Below are positions 30,419-39,713 of a stretch of 64,000 nt of DNA, in pieces; the first letter of the stretch is position 1; the number at the start of each line of letters is the position of its first letter. A program made the position numbers and the translations under genes. The notes beneath the pieces were generated by a model. The model was not told the origin of the DNA. It was given only the letters and a program-made list of their open reading frames with translations, and did no database searches. Location: the NCBI GenBank assembly GCA_017551515.1, contig JAFZLK010000107.1, positions 62,001-126,000 of the forward strand, read 5' to 3'. This DNA is from Bacteroidales bacterium (GTDB taxonomy: Bacteria; Bacteroidota; Bacteroidia; Bacteroidales; ML635J-15).

Positions 30419-30452
30419 CAAAATTAAGACATTATTCGACACGGCAACCAAA
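30419..30452 (-). promoter_or_regulatory. Promoter of the PAS kinase/cyclase operon
   Basis: On the minus strand TAATTTTG (30426-30419) is preceded by TTTG (30452-30449) at 22 bp, or by TTG (30447-30445) at 18 bp. It lies 21 bases before the start at 30398. Confidence 0.6.
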
Positions 30453-30560
30453 TGAATACAGCAAATAGCACAAAAATTAATTCATCGTTATTTCACCCTT
30501 GCTGTTGATAAAAATGGGAATTTACACTTCTTTTTGCTGGACGCTAAGGAAAAACTTCAC

Positions 30561-30568
30561 TACATTTG
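30561..30568 (+). promoter_or_regulatory. -7 box TACATTTG for the phosphohexomutase gene
   Basis: A perfect TAnnTTTG match, 21 bases before the ATG at 30590, with TTTG at 30533-30536 (24 bp spacing, long). It overlaps a TTG that should not be used as start codon. AAAGGA at 30584-30589 abuts the ATG. Confidence 0.6.
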
Positions 30569-30589
30569 CAAAAATCAAACTTAAAGGAC

Positions 30590-31981
30590 ATGACACTAAT
30601 TAAATCAATATCAGGCATCCGCGGAACTATAGGCGGACAAATTTCGGAAAACCTAACCCCAATCGACATAGTAAAGTTTACCACTGCATACGGTATCTGG
30701 AACCGCAAGCATAACCTTGGCAGCAACAAGATTGTTGTTGGTCGCGATGCTCGCCTTTCGGGTCAAATGGTGGAAAATATTGTAGTTTCAACATTGGTTT
30801 CGCTCGGTTTCGAGGTTGTAAATATCGGAATGGCAACCACGCCGACTACAGAGATGGCTGTAATCATGGAGAAAGCCGATGGTGGTATAATTATCACCGC
30901 AAGCCACAATCCAAAGCAGTGGAATGCCTTGAAACTCCTTAACAGCCACGGTGAATTTCTTACCGACAAGGAAGGTAAGGATGTGCTTGCAATAGCTGAA
31001 TCGGAGGACTTTACATACAACGACATAGACCACATCGGTAAGGAAACAAAAATTGCCAACTACGAGGACAAGCACATCGATGAGGTTTTGAAGATGAAAG
31101 TTCTTAACCTTAATGCAATTAAGTCTGCAAATTTCAAGGTTGTAATCGACTGCGTGAACTCCGTTGGTGGAATTGTATTGCCAAAACTCTTGAAAAAACT
31201 TGGTGTGAACAACATCGTTGAACTCAACTGCGAGGCTAACGGGCATTTTGCACATACGCCAGAACCAATTCCAGAGAACCTTACGCAAATTGCATCGGAA
31301 ATGCCAAAGCAGAACGCAAATGTTGGCTTTGTAGTTGACCCCGATGTCGACAGGCTTGCAATCATTTGCGAAGATGGACAGATGTTTGGTGAAGAATATA
31401 CTTTGGTATCGGTTGCCGACTACATTTTGTCGAAAACTCCGGGCAATACGGTTTCCAATATGTCATCTACCCGCGCTTTGCGCGATGTAACCGAAAAGTA
31501 CGGCTGTGCATACAACGCAGCCGCAGTAGGAGAGGTCAATGTCGTAACAAAGATGAAGGAAACCAATGCCGTCATCGGTGGCGAAGGCAATGGCGGAGTT
31601 ATTTATCCCGAAGTACATTATGGTCGCGATGCTCTTGTAGGAATTGCATTGTTCTTGTCGCTTATGGCTGAAAAGAAAATGAAGGTTAGCGAATTACGCC
31701 GAACCTTCCCCGAATATTCAATCTCGAAGAACAAAATCCAACTCAACGAAAAAATCAATGTTGACAACATTTTGAAGACAATGGCTTCAAAATATGCTGG
31801 AAATCCTGTTTCAACGATTGATGGCGTAAAGATTGAATTCCCCGAAACCAAGGAATGGGTGCATCTGCGCAAGTCGAATACTGAACCGATTATACGCATT
31901 TATTCCGAAAGTAGCACCATCGAAAAGGCAGATGTGCTGGCAAAAAGGATAATGAAGGAAATAGAGGCGATATACAATTAA
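30590..31981 (+). CDS. glmM: Phosphoglucosamine mutase / phosphomannomutase family enzyme
   Basis: 463 residues from the ATG. It is an alpha-D-phosphohexomutase. Motifs in order: active-site phosphoserine Ser105 in TASHNPKQWNALK, metal-binding DPDVDRLAI, sugar-recognition GGEGNGGVIYPEVHYGRDA, and the C-terminal phosphate-binding RKSNTEPIIRIY. The enzyme interconverts hexose 6- and 1-phosphates in the cytoplasm for peptidoglycan (GlcN) or LPS/glycan (Man, Glc) precursors. The sugar-recognition loop reads GEGNGG rather than the GEQSGH of classical GlmM, so the assignment as GlmM is tentative. It is monocistronic and convergent with pckA. Confidence 0.82.
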   Translation: MTLIKSISGIRGTIGGQISENLTPIDIVKFTTAYGIWNRKHNLGSNKIVVGRDARLSGQMVENIVVSTLVSLGFEVVNIGMATTPTTEMAVIMEKADGGIIITASHNPKQWNALKLLNSHGEFLTDKEGKDVLAIAESEDFTYNDIDHIGKETKIANYEDKHIDEVLKMKVLNLNAIKSANFKVVIDCVNSVGGIVLPKLLKKLGVNNIVELNCEANGHFAHTPEPIPENLTQIASEMPKQNANVGFVVDPDVDRLAIICEDGQMFGEEYTLVSVADYILSKTPGNTVSNMSSTRALRDVTEKYGCAYNAAAVGEVNVVTKMKETNAVIGGEGNGGVIYPEVHYGRDALVGIALFLSLMAEKKMKVSELRRTFPEYSISKNKIQLNEKINVDNILKTMASKYAGNPVSTIDGVKIEFPETKEWVHLRKSNTEPIIRIYSESSTIEKADVLAKRIMKEIEAIYN

Positions 31982-32036
31982 CAATTGATAATTAACAATG
32001 GACAATGAATAATTGACAATTAACGACCCTTCCTAT

Positions 32037-32071
32037 GATGTCATTCTGAACTTGTTTCAGAATCTTTAGTA
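32037..32071 (+). repeat. Interspersed repeat, TCATTCTGAAC...TTTAG type, copy 1
   Basis: A short element with the near-palindromic core CTGAACTTGTTTCAG followed by AATCTTTAG, in the glmM-pckA gap. Related copies are at 42432-42453 and, inverted, at 49249-49279. Confidence 0.55.
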
Positions 32072-32104
32072 GGGATGTGTTCAAAAGACAATTGCTCAAT
32101 ACTA

Positions 32105-32140
32105 AATAAAAAGTTCCGCCATACGACGGAACTTTTTATT
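32105..32140. terminator. Bidirectional terminator between glmM and pckA
   Basis: AATAAAAAGTTCCG / CGGAACTTTTTATT, a 14-bp perfect stem with an 8-base loop, between convergent genes. Confidence 0.88.
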
Positions 32141-32159
32141 TGGAATAGGTTTGTTCTAA

Positions 32160-33773
32160 TTACAGCTTTGGACCTGCATCAACCAATTTCTTGCCTGCTG
32201 GGTTGCTTGTGAACTTTACAAAGTTCTTGATGAAGCGTCCTGCAAGGTCGCGAGCTTTAACATCCCATTCGTCGGCTGTTGCGTAGGTGTCGCGCGGGTC
32301 GAGAATCTTCGGGTCAACGCCTGGCAATGCTGTTGGAACTTCCAAGTCGAAGTACGGAATCTTCTTTGTCGGGGCGGTAAGTATTGCACCATCAAGTATT
32401 GCATCGATAATGCCACGGGTATCCTTTATAGAGATACGCTTGCCAGTACCATTCCAGCCTGTATTAACCAAATAAGCCTTTGCGTTGCTCTTTTCCATGC
32501 GCTTTACAAGTTCTTCAGCATATTTTGTTGGATGCAATTCGAGGAATGCCTGACCGAAGCATGCACTGAATGTCGGTGTCGGTTCTGTAATACCACGTTC
32601 AGTACCAGCCAATTTTGCTGTGAAACCGCTCAAGAAATAGTACTTGCACTGTTCTGGAGTTAGGATTGATACTGGAGGAAGAACACCGAAAGCATCTGCA
32701 GAAAGGAAAATTACATTTTCTGCTGCAGGAGCTGCGCTTATCGGGCGAACAATCTTCTCGATGTGGTCAATCGGGTAGCTAACGCGGGTATTTTCGGTGA
32801 CGCTCTTGTCGGCGAAATCAATCTTGCCGTTTTTGTCAACGGTAACATTCTCAAGCAATGCATCGCGACGGATAGCATTGTAGATGTCTGGTTCGCTGTC
32901 CTTGTCGAGGTTGATAACCTTTGCGTAGCAGCCACCTTCGAAGTTGAAAACGCCGTCATCATCCCAGCCGTGTTCGTCGTCACCGATGAGCAAGCGCTTC
33001 GGGTCGGTCGAAAGTGTGGTCTTGCCAGTGCCGCTCAATCCGAAGAAGATGGCTGTGTGCTTGCCCTGCATGTCGGTGTTGGCCGAGCAGTGCATTGCTG
33101 CAATACCTTGCAATGGCAGGTAGTAGTTCATCATCGAGAACATACCCTTTTTCATTTCACCACCGTACCATGTGTTGAGGATAACCTGTTCACGACTTGT
33201 GATATTGAATACAACTGCGGTTTCGCTGTTGAGGCCGAGTTCCTTGTAGTTCTCAACTTTTGCCTTCGATGCTGTGTAAACTGTGAAGTTCGGTTCGAAA
33301 GTCTTGAGTTCTTCCTCGGTCGGCTTGATGAACATGTTGCGTACGAAGTGAGCCTGCCATGCAACTTCCATGATGAAGCGGACATTCATGCGTGTGTCCT
33401 TGTTAGCACCGCAGAATGCGTCAACTACGAACAATTCCTTGTTGCACAACTGCTTTTTTGCAAGGTCTTTCACAACTTCCCACGTTTCCTGCGAGCAAAC
33501 ATGGTTGTCGTTCTTGTACTCGTCGGTTGTCCACCAAACTGTATCCTTTGAGTTTTCGTCCATAACGATGAACTTGTCCTTGGGAGAACGACCAGTATAA
33601 ATACCTGTCATTACATTTACAGCGTTGAGTTCGGTAAGCTGTCCCTTGTCGAAACCTTCGAGCGACGGGTCCATTTCAAATTTGAACAATTCCTCGTTTG
33701 AGGGATTATAATGAAGCTCTTTTACACCTGTTATGCCTATTTTGGCGAGGTCTTTCAATATCTTTTCGTTCAT
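32160..33773 (-). CDS. pckA: Phosphoenolpyruvate carboxykinase (ATP)
   Basis: 537 residues, the usual length of the ATP-dependent family. The kinase-1a P-loop is [13 protein letters not shown] (~residues 243-255), followed by the metal-binding [24 protein letters not shown]; the substrate-binding [12 protein letters not shown] lies near residue 58. In anaerobic Bacteroidota this enzyme usually runs towards oxaloacetate, fixing CO2 and making ATP on the way to succinate and propionate; that direction is from family knowledge. The start at 33773 ([14 protein letters not shown]) is conventional. Only 36 bases separate it from the upstream lipoprotein gene, so read-through is possible. Confidence 0.96.
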   Translation of the reverse strand: MNEKILKDLAKIGITGVKELHYNPSNEELFKFEMDPSLEGFDKGQLTELNAVNVMTGIYTGRSPKDKFIVMDENSKDTVWWTTDEYKNDNHVCSQETWEVVKDLAKKQLCNKELFVVDAFCGANKDTRMNVRFIMEVAWQAHFVRNMFIKPTEEELKTFEPNFTVYTASKAKVENYKELGLNSETAVVFNITSREQVILNTWYGGEMKKGMFSMMNYYLPLQGIAAMHCSANTDMQGKHTAIFFGLSGTGKTTLSTDPKRLLIGDDEHGWDDDGVFNFEGGCYAKVINLDKDSEPDIYNAIRRDALLENVTVDKNGKIDFADKSVTENTRVSYPIDHIEKIVRPISAAPAAENVIFLSADAFGVLPPVSILTPEQCKYYFLSGFTAKLAGTERGITEPTPTFSACFGQAFLELHPTKYAEELVKRMEKSNAKAYLVNTGWNGTGKRISIKDTRGIIDAILDGAILTAPTKKIPYFDLEVPTALPGVDPKILDPRDTYATADEWDVKARDLAGRFIKNFVKFTSNPAGKKLVDAGPKL

Positions 33774-33809
33774 GTGAAAATGTTTTTATTAATATAATTA
33801 TTTCAAATT

Positions 33810-34691
33810 TTATTTATTTATCACAGTCAAATCATTGTACTTTACATCGAATGCACCGTCGGAAATAGATTGTACATCACTGTTGTTGTCCCTGTAGTTA
33901 AAGAAGAAACTACCTTTTATTATTTTTGTATCGCTGTTATACTCGGTAATGGTTATAGCACCAGCAGTTGCCGGGAAATTGTAGAATCCCGATTGGAAAA
34001 CACCAGACACATCGGTTCCGAAATAATGCACACCTTCGCTAACATTGGTGGGCAATTGCAGGATTATGCTCTGCCAGGCCTCTGAGCGGTCGCAAGCACC
34101 AGTCAAAATAATTGCAGTATCGTTCTTTACTCCTGATATATCCTTGGCGGTCCAGTTTCTTCCACCTTGGGTAAAAGCAAAGGTGTTGTTGTACTTGTCT
34201 TCGTCAAGGTTGTAGTATGTGTATGGAACATTTGAGAACTTTCCTTCTGTTATAGACTTGAAAGTTCCGTCGTTACGGTATGCCTTGAAGTAAAATTCAC
34301 CGCCTACAGTACTTGTTTCCTCGTTTAGCGATGATAGCCTCACGAATCCGCTTCCTTCGCCAGTAAGAGTCGAGTACCTTTCTGTTCCCGAAGCCATGTT
34401 AGGAATAAATTCGGCATAATGTCCGTTGGTTTGGGAAAATGTATATTCGCCAAGTTCCTTTGCATTAAGAGTTATTATGATTGTTTGTCCGTTGGCGGAT
34501 GTTCCGTTAACCTTTATCTTGTGCTCACTGACAATTGCTGTCGGGTCGGCGCCACGCCAGTTGGAACCGTTCACCAGTCCGTACATGGCAACAAGATTTG
34601 CCTTGCCCGAACTTGTTCCTCCGCACGAATACAGTAAAGGCAGGGATGCAAGCAGCAGCATGACAAAAAAAGTGGATAAATAACGATTCAT
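33810..34691 (-). CDS. Putative secreted lipoprotein, unknown function
   Basis: 293 residues from the ATG at 34691, the only start that gives a signal peptide (MNRYLSTFFVMLLLASLPLLYSC). The lipobox LLYSC-GG predicts an outer-membrane-type lipoprotein. The mature part looks like repeated beta-structure: two or three related ~90-residue units with VNGSNWRGAD / QGGRNWTAKD and GTFKSITEGKF / SDVQSISDGAF motifs. I do not recognise the family. It lies upstream of and codirectional with pckA, but a functional link is unlikely. Confidence 0.7.
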   Translation of the reverse strand: MNRYLSTFFVMLLLASLPLLYSCGGTSSGKANLVAMYGLVNGSNWRGADPTAIVSEHKIKVNGTSANGQTIIITLNAKELGEYTFSQTNGHYAEFIPNMASGTERYSTLTGEGSGFVRLSSLNEETSTVGGEFYFKAYRNDGTFKSITEGKFSNVPYTYYNLDEDKYNNTFAFTQGGRNWTAKDISGVKNDTAIILTGACDRSEAWQSIILQLPTNVSEGVHYFGTDVSGVFQSGFYNFPATAGAITITEYNSDTKIIKGSFFFNYRDNNSDVQSISDGAFDVKYNDLTVINK

Positions 34692-34718
34692 AACAGTATG
34701 TCCTTTTTTGTAAAACTG

Positions 34719-34726
34719 CAAATATA
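34719..34726 (-). promoter_or_regulatory. -7 box TATATTTG for the lipoprotein gene
   Basis: On the minus strand, a perfect TAnnTTTG match 27 bases before the start at 34691. No clear -33 element. Confidence 0.5.
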
Positions 34727-34805
34727 ATCATTTTTAGTTCATTGTACCGATTTTTGAAAAAAAACTACCAATATGGAATTGTGAAAAATATTTTCAGAAA
34801 TAATT

Positions 34806-34835
34806 TTTGCATTACAATAATTATGTATATCTTTG
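34806..34835 (+). promoter_or_regulatory. Promoter of tRNA-Ser
   Basis: TTTG at 34806-34809, 18 bp spacer, TATCTTTG at 34828-34835, with the tRNA starting at 34881. Confidence 0.7.
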
Positions 34836-34880
34836 CACCCGCTTTTTCCGCTTTTAGGGAAAAGTTCAGATTTTAGCACG

Positions 34881-34969
<89 letters not shown>

Positions 34970-34970
34970 A

Positions 34971-35002
34971 AAAAATAGCGAAGCAAAAGCTTCGCTATTT
35001 TT
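34971..35002 (+). terminator. Terminator of tRNA-Ser
   Basis: A 14-bp perfect stem (AAAAATAGCGAAGC / GCTTCGCTATTTTT) with an AAAA loop, 2 bases after the tRNA. Confidence 0.9.
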
Positions 35003-35057
35003 GTTTTCTGCAAATGCTTGAATGCTTGCATTCTAAAGGATTTGCAGAAAACAAAAA
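34998..35057. repeat. 18-bp inverted repeat after tRNA-Ser
   Basis: Perfect arms at 34998-35015 and 35040-35057 (TTTTTGTTTTCTGCAAAT and its complement) around a 24-base spacer. The left arm overlaps the terminator tail and the right arm lies in the direct repeat below. Confidence 0.7.
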
Positions 35058-35257
35058 CGAAAACGTGGCGAAGCAAGTTTTCTATTTTTTTGCAAGGACG
35101 CCCGCGGCAGCGCAGGGATCTACAATCCCCCTCTCACTTCACTTTATAGTTTTAATTCTAAAGGATTTGCAGAAAACAAAAACGAAAACGTGGTGAAGCA
35201 AGTTTTCTATTTTTTTGCAAGGACGCCCGCGGCAGCGCTAGGGATCTACAATCCCCC
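35031..35257. repeat. Tandem ~100-bp direct repeat next to tRNA-Ser
   Basis: Two near-identical copies, 35031-35131 and 35156-35257 (offset 125), each starting TTCTAAAGGATTTGCAG. Each contains GCCCGCGGCAGCGC and ends in GGGATCTACAATCCCCC. They differ by about one substitution and one inserted base. The last part resembles a T-arm (hairpin GGGAT-CTACA-ATCCC); in copy 1 it continues CTCTC as in the tRNA 3' end. A short ORF across it looks spurious. Confidence 0.8.
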
Positions 35258-35260
35258 ACA

Positions 35261-35287
35261 AAAAACGCTACATTTCGCAGCGTTTTT
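35261..35287 (+). terminator. Terminator-like hairpin after the direct repeats
   Basis: AAAAACGCT / AGCGTTTTT, a 9-bp stem with a 9-base loop and T-tract on the plus strand. Confidence 0.6.
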
Positions 35288-35300
35288 CTTTTATATGCAT

Positions 35301-35389
35301 TCTAACTAATCGTCAATAAAGGCGCCTCCAGTTGCCACGACAATAAGTTCTCCATCATAAATATAATTGAGTATGTTTGCTTTCGCCGT
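35301..35389 (-). pseudogene. Decayed 3' fragment of a lipoprotein gene
   Basis: These ~89 bases match the 3' end (41059-41149) of the intact lipoprotein gene at 41064-42230 with only two substitutions and a 2-base deletion, plus slight changes beside it. On the minus strand it would encode the last ~25 residues (core ELIVVATGGAFIDD) and the stop, but the 2-base deletion shifts the frame and no upstream gene body exists. The rest of 34969-35481 holds only the repeats and terminators listed here. Confidence 0.8.
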
Positions 35390-35426
35390 AAGGAGTACGG
35401 AATTTAACGGACTGACTCCAACAAAA

Positions 35427-35453
35427 AAATAGACGGTCAAAAGCCGTCTATTT
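35427..35453 (-). terminator. Terminator of the BspA gene
   Basis: AAATAGACGG / CCGTCTATTT stem with a 7-base loop and flanking A/T tracts, 29 bases beyond the minus-strand stop at 35482. Confidence 0.85.
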
Positions 35454-35481
35454 TTTATTGTTGTGATTAAAAACATTCCGG

Positions 35482-38400
35482 CTATTCTTTCACAAATTTC
35501 CTTTGGAAGAACGCCGCTTCGTTAGTTTGCTGAATGGTGCGTATGCGTATCACATAAACACCGCTAACCAAATCTTCAACATTGCAAGCTGCATTGTCGG
35601 CATTTACTTCAACGCGCTTTACAACCTGTCCCATCACATTCACGATCTCGATTTCAGAAATTGTTTCCGAAGATACAATGTTAAGAATGTCGTTTACGGG
35701 ATTAGGATAGAGATTAATTTCAGCCAATTCGGGAGCAGAAATGCCAGTTAGTATGTTCAAATGCAACGTTACAACCGAATCACAGCCGTTTGCAGCGGTG
35801 AAAGTCTGCGTATATTCGCCAGTTTCAGTGTATTCGGTTTCGTTCCAGATGTAGGGACTTTCTGCTGATTCGCTGAAGCTATATTGTACCGAATAGTTTA
35901 TTGTAAGGTGCAAGGTGACAACGCTGTCGCAACCATTTGTTGCCGTAAATGTTCCTGTGTATTCGCCACTTTCGGTATAAACACTGTCGTTCCATTCGTA
36001 TGAATCGCAAGCAGTAATTTCGACAAGTTCAGTCAGTGGCTGGTTTATTGTAAGGTGCAAGGTGACAACGCTGTCGCAACCGTTTGCTGCTGTATATGTT
36101 TCTGTATAATCGCCGCTTTCAGTATAAACACTGTCGTTCCATTCGTAGGAGCCGCAAGTAGTAACTTCGACAAGTTCAGTCAGTGGCTGATTTATTGTCA
36201 GGTGTAATGTAATAATGCTGTCGCAACCGTTTAACAGATGTTCTCTTACCTCGTAGTTGCCGGATTCGTTGTAGGTTGTACCACGCCACTCGTAGTTACC
36301 GCAAGCAGTTGCAGTTTCTTCTCCAGTAAGTTCGCATGGTGGATTGTCAATAGTACCGTTAGTGGCAATGTTGCTACGGCTGATGGTTGCAGCCCTGTTG
36401 GTGTTGCACGGCGTGGTCATCATCACGCCAACTTGGTAATATACAGTTCCTTCGGGTGCATTGACATCGCTGTATGTAGTATTGCCGCCTGAAGGCATAA
36501 TGTCAATCTGCTGTATGTTGGAAGCATCGGTGCCACGATAGATGACGTATGTGGTGTATTCTGCACCTTCATATTCCGTCCACACAAGGTTCCACGTCGT
36601 GCCAATACCTTGACTGATAGTGAGGTGCATTGTCTTGTGCGTCTCGCCGTGATCGCTTTCGTTGCCGCAAGTGTCGGTGGCTGTCAAGTGGTAGCGGTAG
36701 CTACGGGTTGCAGGACGCGAAGCGGTATCGTTGAACATACCAGCCTCGGCGTATGGTATAGTGGCAACAGCCTCATACTCACCGCTTACATTGCCCTCAC
36801 GATAAATAGTGTAACTTGTAATCGGCAGATTCTCGGTGTTCCACAACAGAACATTACGGTTGTTCTGTACGCTTACCATACAGAGTTCGGGAGTAACATC
36901 ATTGGAGAATATAGCAGTAACTGTGGTGTCGCCAGCGCAGACGAAAGTTGCGGGGTTTTCGGTGCTGCCATCAGCCCAGCGGACAAAGTAGTAACCATCG
37001 GCAGGAGTAGCTTCTACTGTCACCATATCGCCGTATGCATAGTCACCCTCACCGCTGACTGTTCCAAACAGCTCGTTGTTTACAGCCACGCCCACATGAA
37101 GTGTGTCGGGAACAAAGTTCACCTGTACAGTAGGATAAGCGACATTTCGGTTGAATCGTAATTGATAGGTTGTAACTTCGGTCTCCTCTTGGTTGATATT
37201 TGTACATCCGTCAATTTGTACCATTTGATGATAATGCTCGATTGGAGCTACAGTCACTGTTGCGATGTCGAGTAGCTGATACACTTTTGTCAAAGTGCTG
37301 CTTCCGTCAAGTGTTACTGTGCCAAGGTTGGGATCGTTGACATTTACCGTCAGTTGGCAGCTGTCAGGGTAGATCAGGTTTGCAGCGAAAGTGGTGTAGT
37401 TTGTTGCTGTCTTATAGTCATCAAGCGACCGCCACGGTACCATCATCCAAGAACCATAGGTGTGGTCATTTTGTGTATATAGGAAAGCTGCGCTACTTGC
37501 CAATGTAGGAGGTACAGCAGGTTTGAATATGAACCACGATGGAGCGCAACCGTTGAATGCGTAAGCTGAAATGTTTGTTACAGTGGATGGTATGTAAATG
37601 TATGACAGTGCCGTGTCGTTCTGGAAGTTGTCGTTTATATTGGTAACTCCTTCCGGAATTTGCAGCCGTGTCACTAACGAATCGCCTAAATATAAGTTTC
37701 TAGAAATGTAAATTGGGTTACTCCAAACATCTTGAATATTGATAGCCAACCATTGTTCAACCGTGCCGGCATAGTGCGTTTCAGTAAGTCCATCACAACC
37801 TCCAAATGCATAATTGCCAATGCTTTCCACAGAATTGCCGATAGTTACCGATGTCAGTCCGCTACATTCAGCAAATGCATCATTGCCAATGCTCGCAACT
37901 GAATTGGGGATTGTCAATGCTGTCAGTCCGCTACAATACCTAAATGCTTGTTCGCCTATGTTAGTAACGCCATTGCCTATGGTAACGGAGGTAAGACCAG
38001 TACGGCCATAGAAAGTATTATCAGGAATAGTCTGTACCGCATCACCTATAACTACTGTTTCAAGTTTGTTGGTGCATAGTACTGATATATTATTGGCAGG
38101 ACAATTGTAACTCAAATAGATGATAGTATCATTACTAAAATGAGATGCATTTATGGCGGTCAAACCGCTTCCAATAACAAGAGTGTCCAGATTGGAGCAA
38201 CCAGCGAATGCCCAATTTCCAATAGAAGTAACTGCGTCTGGGATTTCTATAGAAGCCAAACCTGTACAGTTGTAAAAAGCATAGGCATCAATACTTGTAA
38301 CTCCATTGCCGATGTTAACCGATGTCAAACTGCTACAGCCATAAAATGCAGAATTAGGAATATTCGTAACGTTTTCACCAATATTCAAGGTTGCCAATGA

Positions 38401-39657
38401 AGAGCAGCCATCCCATACATTATTGTTATTGTTGAAAGTACAGTTGGCTGCGTTATATGTTAAAGTTGTCAGTCCGCTGCAATTTCTAAATGCACAACTG
38501 CCAATACTCGTGACAGAATTTGGAATTGTAACTTCTGCCAGACCGCTGCAATCATAAAATGCATAATTGCCAATGCTTGTCACAGAGTTACCTATTGTAA
38601 CCGATGTCAGGCCGCTACAACCATAAAATGCTTCTCTGCCAATGCTCGTGACGGAATTGGGGATTGTCACAGATGTCAGTCCAATACAACCATAGAATGC
38701 ATAAACAGGAATATTCGTAACATTTTCACCGATATTCAAGGTTGCCAATGATGTACAATCATACCAAACATCATTGTTACTCATCGTAGTGCAGTTCGCG
38801 GCATTATAGTTAACCGTTGTCAGCCCGCTGCAACCAGAAAATGCACCACCGCCAATACTCGCAACACCTTCTCCTATTGTTACCGATGTCAGTCCGCTGC
38901 AATTCTGAAAAGCATGCTCATCAATAGTTGTAACAGAATTACCTATTGTCATATCCGACAACCCACTGCAATTCTGAAAAGCACACTCACCAATAGTGGT
39001 AACAGAATTGGGAATTGCAACCGATGTCAGTCCGCTACAATTCTGAAATGCATACCTGCCAATACTCGTAACAGAATTTGGGATAATAACAGATGTCAAT
39101 CCGCTGCAATAAGAAAATGTCCCATCGCCAATGATAGTAATAGAATTAGGAATTGTGATTGATGTCAGTCCCTCACAACTAGCAAATGCTAGCTCGCCGA
39201 TGCTTGTTACGGAATTTGGGATTGTCAAATCTCCAGTCAGTCCGCTACATTCATAAAAAGCATAGTTGCCAATGCTTGTCACAGAGTTACCTATTGTAAC
39301 CGATGTCAGGCCGCTGCAATTTATAAATGCACGTTCGCCTATACCTGTAACAGAATTTGGAATTGTAACCGATGTCAGTTCGTGGCAAAGCACAAATGCA
39401 TAGGCTGCAATGGAATCCACAATATATGTGTCGCCGTTGTAGGTTACACTGCTGGGAATCACCAATTCGCCCGATGGTTCTGTAAAACCGTCCCACGAAT
39501 TATAAGGACTTGGAGTAACCACTATGGCACTCGTGCCGTTGATGTTGTAGTAAAGCGTTTGTCCAGAGGAACAAACTTCACTATGATCGTATGCCCACGC
39601 CTTGTGCGTGAAAGCAACCAGCAGCACAATGGCTGCAAAAAGTAGTTTTTTCATCAT
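35482..39657 (-). CDS. BspA-type leucine-rich repeat T9SS surface protein
   Basis: About 1391 residues from the ATG at 39657, chosen because it starts a signal peptide (MMKKLLFAAIVLLVAFTHKAWA); the frame extends 17 codons further without one. Residues ~80-700 are BspA-type LRRs of ~23 residues (SGLTSVTIPNSVTSIGxxAFxxC), about 20 units. Then come an InlB-like B-repeat (GTVSGEGDYAYGD), a paired FN3-like region, four copies of a ~45-residue module (CxSYEWNDSVYTESGDYTETYTA, nt ~35760-36300) and a T9SS sorting domain (LYPNPVNDILNI). BspA-type proteins bind host matrix and other bacteria; adhesion is inferred. Divergent from the AraC-type gene at 39853, with a phased operator-like array between them. 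Confidence 0.9.
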   Translation of the reverse strand: MMKKLLFAAIVLLVAFTHKAWAYDHSEVCSSGQTLYYNINGTSAIVVTPSPYNSWDGFTEPSGELVIPSSVTYNGDTYIVDSIAAYAFVLCHELTSVTIPNSVTGIGERAFINCSGLTSVTIGNSVTSIGNYAFYECSGLTGDLTIPNSVTSIGELAFASCEGLTSITIPNSITIIGDGTFSYCSGLTSVIIPNSVTSIGRYAFQNCSGLTSVAIPNSVTTIGECAFQNCSGLSDMTIGNSVTTIDEHAFQNCSGLTSVTIGEGVASIGGGAFSGCSGLTTVNYNAANCTTMSNNDVWYDCTSLATLNIGENVTNIPVYAFYGCIGLTSVTIPNSVTSIGREAFYGCSGLTSVTIGNSVTSIGNYAFYDCSGLAEVTIPNSVTSIGSCAFRNCSGLTTLTYNAANCTFNNNNNVWDGCSSLATLNIGENVTNIPNSAFYGCSSLTSVNIGNGVTSIDAYAFYNCTGLASIEIPDAVTSIGNWAFAGCSNLDTLVIGSGLTAINASHFSNDTIIYLSYNCPANNISVLCTNKLETVVIGDAVQTIPDNTFYGRTGLTSVTIGNGVTNIGEQAFRYCSGLTALTIPNSVASIGNDAFAECSGLTSVTIGNSVESIGNYAFGGCDGLTETHYAGTVEQWLAINIQDVWSNPIYISRNLYLGDSLVTRLQIPEGVTNINDNFQNDTALSYIYIPSTVTNISAYAFNGCAPSWFIFKPAVPPTLASSAAFLYTQNDHTYGSWMMVPWRSLDDYKTATNYTTFAANLIYPDSCQLTVNVNDPNLGTVTLDGSSTLTKVYQLLDIATVTVAPIEHYHQMVQIDGCTNINQEETEVTTYQLRFNRNVAYPTVQVNFVPDTLHVGVAVNNELFGTVSGEGDYAYGDMVTVEATPADGYYFVRWADGSTENPATFVCAGDTTVTAIFSNDVTPELCMVSVQNNRNVLLWNTENLPITSYTIYREGNVSGEYEAVATIPYAEAGMFNDTASRPATRSYRYHLTATDTCGNESDHGETHKTMHLTISQGIGTTWNLVWTEYEGAEYTTYVIYRGTDASNIQQIDIMPSGGNTTYSDVNAPEGTVYYQVGVMMTTPCNTNRAATISRSNIATNGTIDNPPCELTGEETATACGNYEWRGTTYNESGNYEVREHLLNGCDSIITLHLTINQPLTELVEVTTCGSYEWNDSVYTESGDYTETYTAANGCDSVVTLHLTINQPLTELVEITACDSYEWNDSVYTESGEYTGTFTATNGCDSVVTLHLTINYSVQYSFSESAESPYIWNETEYTETGEYTQTFTAANGCDSVVTLHLNILTGISAPELAEINLYPNPVNDILNIVSSETISEIEIVNVMGQVVKRVEVNADNAACNVEDLVSGVYVIRIRTIQQTNEAAFFQRKFVKE
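35760..36300 (-). repeat. Four ~125-bp repeats encoding the WNDSVYTESG module
   Basis: Four tandem units in the 3' part of the BspA gene. The middle two share long identical stretches (e.g. AAGGTGACAACGCTGTCGC), so they were duplicated recently. The same protein module occurs once in the adhesin at 1-7746 (nt ~6120-6250). Confidence 0.75.
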
Positions 39658-39684
39658 GTCTGTTTGTATTAAATTTTTACACTG

Positions 39685-39692
39685 CAAAAGTA
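39685..39692 (-). promoter_or_regulatory. -7 box TACTTTTG for the BspA gene
   Basis: On the minus strand, a TAnnTTTG match 27 bases before the start at 39657. No TTG at the -33 position; instead the phased repeats begin there, as expected for an activator-dependent promoter. Confidence 0.55.
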
Positions 39693-39713
39693 GGATACAC
39701 ACCACCACTCCTG

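Noticed and set aside
32763..33551. A 262-codon plus-strand frame opposite pckA
   Set aside because: Antisense shadow of a highly conserved enzyme; no recognisable motif.
35014..35196. A 60-codon plus-strand frame in the tRNA-Ser flank
   Set aside because: It is made of the tandem 100-bp repeats; no ribosome site or protein-like sequence.
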